DNA from: JBKQVT01 sp963804825 | GTDB lineage: Bacteria; Planctomycetota; Planctomycetia; Pirellulales; Thermoguttaceae | Assembly (NCBI GenBank): GCA_963804825.1 | Contig: CAWDRV010000006.1 | Location: 496,001 to 560,000, forward strand | Length of the DNA: 64,000 bases | Reading direction: 5' to 3' | In this document: positions 47,707 through 58,017 of the stretch, in pieces | Numbering within the stretch: the first letter of the stretch is position 1 | Layout of the letters: each line of letters begins with the position of its first letter | Position numbers and translations under genes: made by a program | The notes under the pieces: generated by a model | The model's input: only the letters and a program-made list of their open reading frames with translations | Told to the model about the DNA's origin: nothing | Database searches by the model: none

Positions 47707-49093
47707 CCATCGGACCGGCCGAAGACAACACGGTGCAAGAAAGGACGGCCGCGGCATCAGGCCAGTGGCCTGCCTCGGGGCGATGGATTTTCCACCTGGC
47801 GCGGGTGGCGTGGATCGTGCTGGCGTGCGCGGTGAGCGTCAAGGCCGTGGGGTGGCCGACGGAGCATAGCGTCTATCCCTGTTTCGAGGCGGGCGGTTGG
47901 ACGTGGTGGCAAGGCCAGGACGTCTACCCCCTGGCTTGCAAGTGCGAATTCCGTTATGGCCCGGTCTGCGCCATGGCGTTGGCTCCGTTGGCGTTGTTGC
48001 CCCGTGCGTTGGGCGGCCTGCTATGGATATGGCTGGATTTGGGGGTGTTTTTCGTGGGCCTGCGGGCCTTGAGGACGCGGATCTTGCCGGGTCCGTGGAC
48101 ACCGCGGCGCGAGGGCCTCTTCCTCATCCTGGTCTTGGCCGGCATCACGCACAGCATCTGGTCCGGCCAGAGCAACCTGTTCGTCTTCGGCCTGGTGGCG
48201 CTGGGCGTGGTGGCGATTGCGGACCAGCGATGGTGGCTGGCCGCCTGGATGCTGGCCATTCCCATCCACATCAAGGTATGGCCCTTGGCCGCCGCGATGT
48301 TGTTGATCGTCTGCTGGCCGCGGCGGCTGGCCCTGCGTTTCGGCCTCTGCCTCGTGGGCGTTGGGGTCATTCCGTTTCTGACGAAGCCGCTGGCCTGGGT
48401 ATGCCGGCAATACGCCGGCTGGTTCGCCGTCTTGCTGGGCCCGGCGCAGATCCGCCACGAGTATCGCGATGCCTGGACGATCTGGGAAGCGTTCCATGGC
48501 CCCGTCCCAGCCCATCACCACATGCCGCCGGACCATCCGTGGATCTATCTTGGCCTGCAATTGGCCGCGGCCGCGCTGGTGCTGGTGCTATGTCTGCGGC
48601 AGGCGCGGCGGAGTCCGTCGGTCACGCGGCTGCTGCTGTTCGTGCTGACCGTCTGGGCCTGCTGGCAAATGGTGTTCGGCCCGGCCACGGAACGCAACAC
48701 CTTCGGCCTGATCGCCCCGTTGTCGAGTTGGGCCCTGATTACCTGCCTGGAGCAAAAGCGGGGGCGCATGGTGATGGGCTTGGCCTTCACCCTGATGCTG
48801 GCAGCCAATCCCCGGCGTGATCGAGGCGGCCGTGGAAGGACGCCATTCCTTTGGTCCGGGCGGCCCATCCGATCGGCGTGATCTTGTTCGCCGGTTGGTT
48901 CTTGTGGTGGAACCGCGGAGGCGGCGCTCGGCGGAGCGAGCCCCAGGCGTCCGCGTCGCATCCCAAGCGCGTTTGCAGCGGCAGTCCCTTGATGGCCCCC
49001 TCGTTCTTATTGCCGAGATCGGCGGGACGTCCGGGCGAGGAAACCAGCCCGGAAGGACGTGTCTTGGCGGCGGGTTGCGGCGGCCAGGGCTGA
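47703..49093 (+). CDS. GT87-like (DUF2029) polytopic membrane mannosyltransferase (frame break near the end)
   Basis: A membrane enzyme of about 463 residues with some ten hydrophobic helices, for example ARVAWIVLACAVSVKAVGW, MALAPLALLPRALGGLLWIW and LFLILVLAGITHSIWSGQSN. VYPCFEAGGWTWWQGQDVYP near the N-terminus and the GQSNLFVFGL loop are like DUF2029/GT87 proteins, which transfer sugars from polyprenyl-phosphate carriers. ATG 47703 overlaps the previous stop. The frame breaks between 48820 and 48850; the last helix (AHPIGVILFAGWFLWWNRGG) and a hydrophilic tail are in another frame and end at 49093. Works plausibly with the upstream transferase, which would make its lipid-sugar donor. Confidence 0.8.
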
Positions 49094-49104
49094 GCCGTAA
49101 CGGT

Positions 49105-49702
49105 TCACGGGGACTCGCCCGATTTTCCCGGCGAAGCCGGCGAAACTGGGTCTGTCCCCTTCCGTGGCGTGTCATGGGTTTCGGGCGACCGCTTCAAGGT
49201 GCCTTGGAAGACCCTGTCGCCGATGTGCCGGCCGTTCTTGTCCACCACCGGCCAGTCGGGGCATCGAATGGTCAGGCGGTCGGCGCCGTGCAGGGTCGCG
49301 GTGGCGTGGACGTTGTAACGTCGGGCAGACATCAAAAAGGCGATCTTCAAAGCTTCCTTCGAAGGTGGAACCATGTTTGTCGGCGCCCGGCGTTGCTTTG
49401 TCGGCAAGGCGGGTCAATTGCCCGGTCAGGTCCTTGATCGTGCCGCTATCGATCAAGTGGATCGTCAGTGTCTTGCCGTCATCGTCGATGTGGAAGGTGC
49501 CGTCTCCCCGCCACGTGCCCGTGAGAGGGCCGTGGGTATCGGGTTCCTCCTTGGCATGGTGCGTCGCCCCACGCGCGATGCGTCGGCCAGGGGCTCCTGG
49601 TCTTTGCGGCAGTTCTATCTTTAGGCCGCCCGGCGGGCGATCCATGCCGGGCGTTACACTACTGACTTTCCTTCTGGCTTCTTCCAGCGCACGGTCAGCC
49701 AA
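49105..49702 (-). CDS. Hypothetical protein downstream of the GYF protein (one frame break)
   Basis: A protein of up to 198 residues. A readable beta-rich domain contains LTGTWRGDGTFHIDDDGKTL and LIDSGTIKDLTGQLTRLA, resembling small lipocalin-like folds but not assignable. The frame changes near 49360; the end reads FLMSARRYNVHATATLHGAD and continues Lys/Pro/Ser rich. The start is unclear: TTG 49702 would overlap the GYF gene stop by eight bases, while the first ATG is at 49645. It is convergent with the GT87-like gene, with about ten bases between the stops. Confidence 0.5.
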
Positions 49703-51918
49703 TTTCTTGAGGTACGGGTTTCGTGGGAGGAAGTTGAGCCCACGTTTGTCCGCCGTCGGCGGTACGAAATACGTACAATGTGCCATCGGGACCAAGAAAC
49801 CCGATTTCATATTCGGTTTCATGGCCTGTGTAACCAGGCGGAATTCTTATCCTATAGTCGCTGAAATTGCCGGCCAATTCGTGATTCTCTTCAAGACGTT
49901 GCAACAATTGATTGACGCCTTCTCTTAAACCTGCCGGCCCGTGGTAGGACGGCGTGTTATGCTGTCGTGGCGGCATCGGTGTCATCGGCTTGGGCAGGAA
50001 AGCGATTTTCTTCTCGGGCGGCTGACCCGGGCCCAGGTAGCGGAGGACAGGGAGAGACTTGAACGCCCCTGTCGAGCAGGAGACGTTGCCGGCGACGGGA
50101 ACGACAATGGTATGGGGCTGCCCGATTCCGCCGATCCCCAGCATCTTCGGATGATCGGTGTCGCTCGGCCAGACCACGATCTGAACGCAATGATCTCCGG
50201 GGCCGAAGGGCCCCACGATGCCTTCCACGTACGATACCGGTCCCCGCACGGTGATGGAGTCGCCCTTGTGGATGGAAAGGGCTTGCTCTTTATCCAGCTT
50301 GACCCATACCTTGCTGCCGAAGGTGCATGCGCCCTCGTGGACCAGCGACTCGAATTCCCGGGGCGGGTCCATCGAGATGCCCCAGCGATCTCTCGTCCCT
50401 CCGCCCCATATCGGCGGCTCTTGAATAATGTCCGCCACCGTTCCGGTGAAGGCAATAGTGCCGCATTTGCGCACCCTTGCCTTGAGTTCTTCCACGGCGG
50501 CGGCAACCGCCTCGTCGCGCTGGATCTGGGTTCCCTCGCGCAGGCGCGCCTCCCTCAGACGTGTTGCGTAATCGCGGATGATCGCGGCCAGCAAAGCTGC
50601 CTCATCCTCAACCGGGGCATCTCCAGCTTGCCTGAGATCAAGCAGCTTGAGCTCGTTTGCGCCCACCGCCCGACGGGCAGTCTCGCGGGCCGCCTGGACG
50701 GCCGGCATGAGCAGTGCGGCAACTACTTTATCGCTCACGCCGGACACCTGCGCACTTGCCGTTACCCCTGAATGAGTGATTTTGACGGAACCAAGAATCT
50801 TCTTGGCTTCCTCGGGGATCCCGGCCGTCCGGCCCGCAAGCGCTACGAGCCCGTTGAGTTGCTTGTCGAATCTCTCGGCGCTCTTCTCGTCCCGGCAAGT
50901 CGCCTCAAGATTGACCGAGAGATCGCCGGCAACGTTGGCCGAGAAGCTGACCGCGTCGATGTCCTTCAAGGTCTCCGTGGACATCACGGGATTGTCAGGA
51001 ATGGGAGGAAGATTCTTCGGTGGGATCGCCACCGCGTAAAGCGTTTTCGATCGCTCCGCCGCCGCTTGCTTGATGGCGCTTTCCAAGCCGATTGGCAGTT
51101 TCGGCTGCCCGTTGCGCTCCAGGATGGCCTGCAGCAGCTTGGGGAATGCAAAGACGAGAGTCTGCTTGTCGGCAATGTACATGGCGGGCTCTCCCGGCTC
51201 GGTGTAAACCGTGAACCCCCCTGCCGATTCCTTCTTCAGTTTCTCAGGGACCATATCCGGCGTGTAGGGCGTCTTCAGCTCGACCACGACCGTCACGCCC
51301 GGCCCGTCCTTAGAACGTCTCCATGTCGAAGTCGGCTCCAACCGAAACCCGGGAAACGTCCGCCAGCGCGATGCCCATTTCATTCTTGAGGTTTTGGTCC
51401 ATCGTCTCTATCGGTGCGCCTGTGGCTTCCACAGTGTCGGCATAGAGTTTGCTATTGCGAAGCGCGGCCACGTCGACGGACATGAAGGCCTTGGTGCCGT
51501 CGGGCATGTAGCGAAGCGCCGCCGGCATCCCCGAGCCCATGGTAATGATTACGTACGCCGCAACGGCGCCGACTGCGGCAAGTCCAACCCCCACTGCCGA
51601 GGCGATCCAGGACGCCGGCACGCCGCGCCCGGGCGGCCGGCTGGCGGCACGTGGCAACGCCGAAACGGCTGCGCATGGCGCGGGCGATGGCGCCGCCCCT
51701 GCCGTGGCTTGCCAGGGAGCGCCGGCCGATGCGATGGCGGATGCGAACAGTTCGACCTGCGCCAAGGGAAGCCATTGCGACATGCCCTCGCGCCAACAGA
51801 TGGTATTGGCGTCCAGCCGGCCCGCCCGCCAGGATTGGATAAGCTGGTCGGCCGTGAACGGGCCCGCGGGCTGGTTGCCTTCACCGCGAATGTACCAAGG
51901 GCCGGATTGCGTGCTCAC
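49695..51918 (-). CDS. Large GYF_2 (DUF4339) membrane protein with DUF1559-like helix (one frame break)
   Basis: A protein of about 741 residues. GTG 51918 has GGAG upstream and begins a GYF_2 domain (GPWYIRGEGNQPAGPFTADQ ... WREGMSQWLPLAQVELF). A membrane helix (IASAVGVGLAAVGAVAAYVI) precedes a large, probably extracytoplasmic domain starting ALRYMPDGTKAFMSVDVAAL. The frame changes once near 51310. Inside is VVAALLMPAVQAARETARRA, like the helix of planctomycete DUF1559 pilin-type proteins, but not at an N-terminal cleavage site. The end has a beta-rich domain with GTIAFTGTVADI and GDSITVRGPVSYVEG. No function known; planctomycete-specific membrane scaffold is a fair guess. Confidence 0.72.
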
Positions 51919-51985
51919 GACAATTCTCCAAGTGCGAAGTTCTGGGCGTTCTCCGCGCGTGCAGTCCAAGTTAACTCAATGACGG

Positions 51986-52852
51986 TCATTCGTACCCTTC
52001 CCATGTTCGGCCATCGACCTGGCGGACGCGGGAGAATACTTGCTGCAAACGCTCGGAAAGGTTGGAACTCCCGAACAGATAGACCACAATGCCGATAGAG
52101 ATGGCGAACCCGGCCAAAGCGCCTACAATCCCTACGCGCATCACGAGCGCCGCCACCAGGCCGATGAGACCGCCGATGAGTTGCAGCACGGCCAGAATCT
52201 TCGCCAACGAAAGTCCCCACCTGCGAAAGGTCCAAAGGCCGTAGCAAGCCAGTTCCAAGAGCAGTGCGTAGTGGAACAGGAGCAGGCCGCCGAGCCCCAT
52301 CATTTCCGTGGCTAGGACAGCCGATTCCGGTCGCCGGGAGTGAAACGTATCCTCGAAACCCTGGGACACGCCGCCGAGGAAAGAAGTGCCATACGTAAGC
52401 ATCAGGCCGCCAATAATCCCGGCCACACCGCAGATAGCCCAGTAGAAAACGATCCAAACGAGTCCGACGGGTCTTTTCATTGCGCCAACGGGCACGGCCG
52501 AGGAACCTCTTGCCCCGCCCAGGTTCCGCGGTCCATCGACGGGAGTGGGGCCGGCCCCGGATTGGAGAAATGACAACGGATCGCCCGGCGGCGGCGGCGG
52601 GGCGCCATCGGGCATGGGCGGCATCCCGGGAGGCAACGGCCCTCCTGAACCCGGCATCGTGTCGCCATTCTGCGCCGTGCCAGGCCACGGCGGTGACGCG
52701 GCAACGCCGCTCGCCTGACGTGAAGGCTGCGGGGGCTGCGGAACCTTGAGAGGCTGGTTGCACCCGGGACACGGCACAGTCTTGCCAATCGCTGGTTCGC
52801 TCACGGTCAGGATTCTCATGCAGTGAGGACAACTAATCTTGAATGGCGACAT
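51986..52852 (-). CDS. Zinc-ribbon membrane protein of unknown function
   Basis: A 288-residue protein. The N-terminal zinc ribbon is ISCPHCMRILTVSEPAIGKT then PCPGCNQPLKVPQP (Cys-x2-Cys twice). A Pro/Gly-rich linker (residues about 40-110) leads to four membrane helices, for example LVWIVFYWAICGVAGIIGGL and ILAVLQLIGGLIGLVAALVM. The tail ERLQQVFSRVRQVDGRTWEG is soluble. Similar zinc-ribbon-plus-membrane proteins are common in planctomycetes, with no assigned role. It precedes the GYF protein on the same strand (68 bases), so the two may be co-transcribed. No frame breaks. Confidence 0.72.
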   Translation of the reverse strand: MSPFKISCPHCMRILTVSEPAIGKTVPCPGCNQPLKVPQPPQPSRQASGVAASPPWPGTAQNGDTMPGSGGPLPPGMPPMPDGAPPPPPGDPLSFLQSGAGPTPVDGPRNLGGARGSSAVPVGAMKRPVGLVWIVFYWAICGVAGIIGGLMLTYGTSFLGGVSQGFEDTFHSRRPESAVLATEMMGLGGLLLFHYALLLELACYGLWTFRRWGLSLAKILAVLQLIGGLIGLVAALVMRVGIVGALAGFAISIGIVVYLFGSSNLSERLQQVFSRVRQVDGRTWEGYE

Positions 52853-52856
52853 AAGA

Positions 52857-52946
52857 TTACCCGGTGGTCCAAAGGGGAGGCGGCGCCAGCGCGAGAAGCA
52901 TCCGCATCAAACGGACGCATTCGGAACAAACGACGCTGACTGCCAT
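52857..52946 (-). CDS. Possible 29-residue small protein or leader peptide
   Basis: A short frame MAVSVVCSECVRLMRMLLAL followed by APPPLWTTG has a strong GGAGG ribosome-binding site nine bases upstream, and its stop lies only five bases before the zinc-ribbon gene start. It has two Cys in a CSEC motif and a hydrophobic centre. This spacing suggests translational coupling to the next gene. Coding status is unproven. Confidence 0.35.
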   Translation of the reverse strand: MAVSVVCSECVRLMRMLLALAPPPLWTTG

Positions 52947-53182
52947 CGCGTGCTCCTCCAGAGGGGGCTGCCGCGGAAGCATGACACGCAAGCAACGAGG
53001 ATTCCCATTGTACCCCAAAAGGCTGGAGACGCAAGACCCGGAACGCGGAAGAACCATCGCAAGGAATACCCTGGGCCCCAGTCCCGACCACCGAGCATAA
53101 ACACGCCTGGACAACAGGACGACCCGCGCGGAATAATGGGTTGCGTCCGCCGCACGGTTACGTCGCACGCTCGGGAATAATC
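52947..53182. other. Divergent intergenic region
   Basis: Between the small frame or zinc-ribbon gene (minus) and the DUF1614 gene (plus); together with 52853-52946 this gap is about 330 bases. I see no repeat or convincing promoter pair. Confidence 0.4.
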
Positions 53183-53830
53183 ATGCACCTGTCCGACTAT
53201 CAGTGCTTGCCCCTGGGATTCCAGCCTCTTCAACTGCCGGATAGTCCCTGGCTTCTTCTTGGACTGGTCTTCCTCTTTGCCGCCATGATCGGGCTGATCG
53301 AATTCGGCGTCCTCAGCTATGCCTACGAGAAGATGGGGGTCAACCGCCGCGATGTTTATCTACTGCTGTTCTTCTCGCTATTGGGCTGCTTCGTCAATAT
53401 CCCCATCGCCAGGCTCGTCCGATCCCATGAGACCGTCGTGGAGATCTATATCAACGTGGGCGGGGCCGTCATTCCCACTTTTCTCGCCCTCTATCTGCTG
53501 ATTAAGAACTCTCTGTACGTGCGAGCGGCGGTGGGCGTGGCCGTCGTCACCGCCGTGGTCCACCTGTTGGCGAGGGCGGTCCCGGGCGTCGGCATCCAAA
53601 TCAATCTCCTCGTGCCGCCGCTGATCGCCGCGACGGTTGCCCTGGCGCTATCGCGCGACCATGCCTCCTCGTTGGCCTATATTTCCGGCACGCTCGGGAC
53701 GCTGATCGGGGCCGATCTGCTGAATCTTTTCCAGTTGGCCAGCTTGAAGAGCCAGGTTGTTTCGATTGGCGGGGGGGGCAGCTTCGACGGCATCTTCCTC
53801 ACAGGGATCATCGCCGTGCTGTTGGCATGA
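53183..53830 (+). CDS. DUF1614 family membrane protein
   Basis: A 215-residue polytopic protein. Helices include SPWLLLGLVFLFAAMIGLIE, LLLFFSLLGCFVNIPIA and VAVVTAVVHLLARAVPGVG. The family marks are INVGGAVIPTFLALYLL, the loop TLGTLIGADLLNLFQLASL and SIGGGGSFDGIFLTGIIAVL, which are strongly conserved in DUF1614 proteins. Function is unknown. ATG 53183 is chosen over upstream in-frame codons. It is followed by a dispersed repeat and a perfect hairpin (53894-53916), presumably its terminator. No frame breaks. Confidence 0.85.
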   Translation: MHLSDYQCLPLGFQPLQLPDSPWLLLGLVFLFAAMIGLIEFGVLSYAYEKMGVNRRDVYLLLFFSLLGCFVNIPIARLVRSHETVVEIYINVGGAVIPTFLALYLLIKNSLYVRAAVGVAVVTAVVHLLARAVPGVGIQINLLVPPLIAATVALALSRDHASSLAYISGTLGTLIGADLLNLFQLASLKSQVVSIGGGGSFDGIFLTGIIAVLLA

Positions 53831-53847
53831 GGGCCGCGGGGGCGGGG

Positions 53848-53876
53848 CTATCCGAAGGCTGACGCCTCCGGCTCGT
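53848..53876. repeat. Dispersed repeat CTATCCGAAGGCTGACGCCTCCGGCTCG
   Basis: Copy of the family at 19664, 20203, 22999 and 33619, here just after the DUF1614 stop codon. Confidence 0.75.
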
Positions 53877-53893
53877 TGGGATTCCGCGGGTGG

Positions 53894-53916
53894 CCCCGAT
53901 AGCTACGCTATCGGGG
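53894..53916. terminator. Hairpin terminator between DUF1614 and TPR genes
   Basis: CCCCGATAG-CTACG-CTATCGGGG is a perfect 9-base stem between two convergent genes. It lacks a clear T-tract, so it may be a dispersed palindrome that also ends transcription. Confidence 0.55.
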
Positions 53917-54002
53917 CGGCGGAGCCGCAAGAGGAGCCTCTCTACGCCACGCAAGCGTCTTGCGACTCCCGCCCTACAGGATTCTCCGCAACGTAGAACT
54001 GG

Positions 54003-54608
54003 CTATGGGCTGTAAGGCAGTTGCTTGGCCATCGCAAAGTCCGCGTTCGCCCTGTCGAGATCGCCCATCTTCCTGTACGCAACACCCCGGTCGTAATACG
54101 CCTCGGCCGCTCCTGGGTTGAGGCGTATCGCTTCGTTGTAGTCGGCAATGGCCAGGTCGAGGTTGCCCTTGCCCGCGTAGTATAGCCCCCGGTCTCTATA
54201 CGCTTCGGGCAACCAGGGGTCGATGCGGAGGGCTGTGTTGTAGTCCGCGATCGCCCGGTCAAGGTCTCCCTTCCTCCAATAGGCATAGCCCCGGTTGTGG
54301 TACGCCAGGGCATCTTGAGGATCGAGGCGGATCGCTTCATTGTAATCAGCGATGGCCCGGTCAAAGTCGCCCTTTTTCCGGTAAGCGACGCCGCGGTTGT
54401 TATATGCCTTGGAGTATTTTTGATTGAGGAGGATCGCTTTGTTGTAATCGGCGATGGCCTGGTCGAGATTGCCTTGCTTTCTGTTGGCAAGGCCTCGATT
54501 GTTGAATGCCCGAGCAGCGTAGTACACGATTCCGCCGACGGCGAGCACGACGATAATGTGAATGACAAGATGTCGTCTGATTGCGTCAATGACAGGATGT
54601 CGTTTCAT
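54003..54608 (-). CDS. Membrane-anchored TPR protein
   Basis: A 201-residue protein. The N-terminus has one helix (HLVIHIIVVLAVGGIVYYAA) after a basic start MKRHPVIDAIRR, anchoring five tetratricopeptide repeats of the form AYxNRGxAYxxKGDxDxAIADYNxAIRLxP (e.g. ARAFNNRGLANRKQGNLDQA). It has GGAGAAATCCC before ATG 54608. The repeat units resemble those of the lipoprotein at 40021-40802, so the two are likely paralogues with different anchors. No frame breaks. Partner unknown. Confidence 0.85.
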   Translation of the reverse strand: MKRHPVIDAIRRHLVIHIIVVLAVGGIVYYAARAFNNRGLANRKQGNLDQAIADYNKAILLNQKYSKAYNNRGVAYRKKGDFDRAIADYNEAIRLDPQDALAYHNRGYAYWRKGDLDRAIADYNTALRIDPWLPEAYRDRGLYYAGKGNLDLAIADYNEAIRLNPGAAEAYYDRGVAYRKMGDLDRANADFAMAKQLPYSP

Positions 54609-54766
54609 GGGATTTCTCCGGATAACCAAGGTGCAAGAACCGTTGTTTTCGGTTCTTAACACCAGTGGCGTATCCTCCTAAGATAGTCCCGCGGCAGAGA
54701 AAGACAAGACCCTCCGACATAAGAAGGAAGGATCAAGGATGAAGGATCAAGGGAAAGGCTGCAAAA

Positions 54767-57683
54767 TCAGCGGCGATTCGACCTTTGCCCGCGCGGCGGC
54801 AACTCGTAGTCCGCCGGCCCGGCGCCGTCCAGATTCTTCCGCGTGATGGCCACGAAATGGGGCTCCGGGACCACGGAGCTTTGCGGCCCGCGCACGCGGA
54901 TGGGCACCATCGCGGCGGGCTGTTCTTCGTCGTCGCCGGCGGTGCTCTTCGAGCTGCGCGGCAAGAGCACCAGCAGATTGGGCAGCACCAACGCGCTCAT
55001 CAGGCAGCAGCTCATGCCGATGGTCAGCACGCGTCCCAGGCTCCAGAGGCCTTGGTGGCTGGCGACCATCAGCGCGGCGAAGCCGACCATGGTGGTCAGC
55101 GAGTTGACCAGGACGGCCGTCGTGGTGGCGGCGCTCATGCGGTGGTAGGGGCCGGTGCGGCGGCGGAAGTCGTTGATGATGTGGATGCCGTTTTCCGCGC
55201 CCAGGCCGATAATCAGGGGCAGGACGATCATGTTGGCCGAGTTCAGCGGGATGCTGAGAAAGCCCATCAGCCCGAACATCTGCAACACTCCCAGTCCCAG
55301 CGGCAGCAGGGCCAGCAGGGTATAGAAAACGTTGCCGAAATCGAACCAAAGCATCAGGACGATCGTCACCAGGGCGTAGACGGCGGCCAACTGGTAGCTC
55401 TGCTTCATGTCGCGCGAGGCTTCATAGACCTGGAGCGGATTGCCGGTGACTTCCCGATCGACCTTGCGGATGTCGTGGACGAAGGCTTCGCGGGCGGCCA
55501 GGTCCCAGATGTCGTCTTTCGCGTAGATTTTCAACAGGAACTTGCCGCTCTTGCCCATGAAACGGCAGAGGAGGCTGGCGGGCAGATCGGCCAAGGCAGG
55601 CGGGTCGGGATTGGCCGCGTCGCGCAACAGGACCAGTCGGCCGAGCAGATCGTCGGCGACGCGCTGCTGGAAATCGGACACGCGCCGGGCGAGTTCTTGG
55701 GGCGGAAGGCCCTGGAGCAGTTGATTCAACTGGGCCATTTTCGCGGCCCGCTCGGCCGGCGGTGCGCCGGCGGCGGCCGCGGGCGCCATGGCCGAGAGCA
55801 CCTGGCCCAACTGCACGACCGAGGGAGCGGGGATCATCGGCGCCCGCTCCGGCAATTTTGCCAGGCGGCGTTGAATGCGCTCGATGAGCGGGCGGATTCG
55901 GCCCTCATCGGCAGGGCAAGTCTTGTCCTGATCCAGCGGGAACACCGACGCGAGTTCCTCGACCCGTTCGACCGACGGCAGCCGGCTGAAGGCCGCTTTG
56001 CGCCGCAGGGCGTCGGCCGCGTCGTTGGCCACCGACAAGGCGAACCAGGCGCTCTGGTTGGTCTCGGTGAGCAGCTTGCGTTCCAGTTCGACGCTTTCCA
56101 GGCCGACCGGTTGCAGGTTCAGCAGGTTGTCGTCGTACCAAAGCTTGGCCATGCCCACGGCCATCGCCGCCGTGGCGCCGACGGTCAGCAGCAGCGTCAG
56201 GCGGGGTTTCCGGTAGAGGGGCCGCAGCCCGGCGTAAATGTCCAAGGCGGCCGGCACTTTGCGGCCGAAGTGGCGCGTATCGAACAGGATGATCAGGGCC
56301 GGCAGGACCGTCATGGCCGCCAGCCAGCAGAGGAGGATGCCGCCGCCGGCGATGACCCCCAACTGGGCAATCCCGCGAAAATCGGTGAACGCGGTGGCAA
56401 AGAAGGAGCAGGCCGCGGTGAAGGCCCCCATCGTGATGCTCGGCCCCACGCTGGCCGCCGTCCTGACCACGGCCTCGGCGGTCGAGCGCGACGTGGCGCA
56501 CAACTGGAGATACCGTGCGACATAGTAGATGCCGTAGTTGATCCCCAAGCCCATCAGGATCGAGCCGAAAGCGATGCTGAGGATGTTCAGATAGCCGACG
56601 GTGACGGTGGTGTAGCCCAGGGTCCAGATCGTTCCCAGGACGAGGGCCACCGTGGCCAGCAGGGAATGGCGCAGGCCGCCGAAGCCGGCCACCAGCACCA
56701 GGAAGATGCCGCCCAACGACAGGAAAGTGACGATGGTCATGGCCGACTGGCTCAGCCGCATTTCGTCGTTTTCCATGACGGGCAGGCCGGTCAGGCCGAT
56801 CTTGACGCCGGGAAAACGGGTCTTCGCCCGGGCCACGATCGACCGCAGGGCTTCCACCGCATCGGTGTTCTGCGCGAACTTCTGGGCTTCGGTGGCGTTC
56901 TGCACGAAACGCAGCGCCACCAGCCCGATGTGTCCGTCGTTCAGCAAGCAGTAGCGACAGGCCTCCGAGACGAGGTCGTCCATTCCCGCCGGAGAACTCG
57001 ACATGTTCGGCCAAGGGGATTGGTACGCGCCCGGCTGACTCAAGGCGGTCATCAGGCTGCTCATCCATTTCGCCTGGCATTGCTGGGCGGCTTGCAGGAC
57101 TTGGCTCGATTCGGCGGTCGTGCCCGCCGCCGGCGGCGCCGGGCCGGACGAGCCCGGGGCCGCGGCCAGGTTCGCCATCCGACCGGCCATGTTGACCAGG
57201 TTCAGTTGCGACCAATCGCCTTGGAGGATCGGATCCAATTGGGCCAGAAAGCCGTCGATGGTCGCCAGTTCGGCGGGCTTCAGATAGTGAAGCCCCTTGG
57301 CGCGGAGCTTCGAGTAATCGATCTTGTGCATGACGGCGTGGAAGTGACGGCTTTCACGCTGGGTCATGGCCGCCAGCTCGTCCAGCACCGGCACGACCGC
57401 CTCGCGATTGGGGCCCTCGACGACGACGACAACGTCCTCTTCGTCGCCGAACTCCTTGGTGTATTCCTGCCAGCGGCGATTGTAGCTGCTGGACGGATTG
57501 AGCACGTCGTCGCGGTTGGTGTGGAACCCGCAGATGGTCGTGGCTGACGACCAAGGCCCAGACGGCGGCCACGACACCCAAGACCAAGGTCAGAAGGGGG
57601 TATCGAACCACCAGACGCGCCAACAGCGCCAACGGCCGTGACAACAGCGACGGTTCTGTCGGCGGCATCCCTTCCGCTGACAT
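54767..57683 (-). CDS. MMPL/RND-family exporter, HpnN-like (one frame break)
   Basis: A large transporter of about 972 residues with two halves of a periplasmic loop plus a six-helix bundle. The first helix (VVRYPLLTLVLGVVAAVWAL) is followed by a frame break near 57540; then the loop and helices such as SAMTIVTFLSLGGIFLVLVA, FGSILMGLGINYGIYYVARY and, in the second half, ALLPLGLGVLQMFGLMGFL, IVLPLIIGLGAENGIHIIND and HQGLWSLGRVLTIGMSCCLM. The GLGINYGIYYVA and GLGAENGIHI segments are the conserved RND centre. HpnN-type proteins export hopanoids to the outer membrane, so lipid export is a fair inference. ATG 57683. Confidence 0.87.
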
Positions 57684-58017
57684 AAGTCTTTTCCCGGCAA
57701 TAAGATATGTTTGTGCCCTCCCAGGCCACCGCGAGCGATGACAGGGCGGGCTACCAAGGCACGGTTGCCCTCCAAGGGACTAAGAAGGGAGGCATTCTAA
57801 TGGCTGCCGTCCGTCGGGGCAAGACGAGAATTCTCGGCGGCCACGGCTGTAACTCCTTCACAGTCCGCCGCTTAGTTCTACGACGTTAGTGCGTCTTGCA
57901 GTTATCTGTAGCGTTTGATGTTGGGTGGCACGGGCATCTTGCCCGTGTTTTTCCCAGCACTGGCGAAACGCCAGTGCCACCCGACGGAATTTGTGCGGGG
58001 GCGATCCCAAAAAATCC
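57684..58017. other. Intergenic region with a dispersed palindrome
   Basis: The promoter region of the MMPL exporter should lie here. Apart from the palindrome at 57923-57982, I see no gene or RNA structure that I can support. Confidence 0.4.
57923..57982. repeat. Palindrome GGGTGGCACGGGCATC...GTGCCACCC
   Basis: Outer arms GGGTGGCAC / GTGCCACCC enclose two inner hairpins (CACGGGCA-TCT-TGCCCGTG and CACTGGCG-AAA-CGCCAGTG). It lies between cphA stop and the MMPL start and resembles the palindrome in recQ (GGGTGCCAC...) and at 45535. Confidence 0.75.

Noticed and set aside
54785..57547. Plus-strand open frame of 920 codons opposite the MMPL exporter
   Set aside because: Shadow frame; the minus strand has all RND features and this frame has none.
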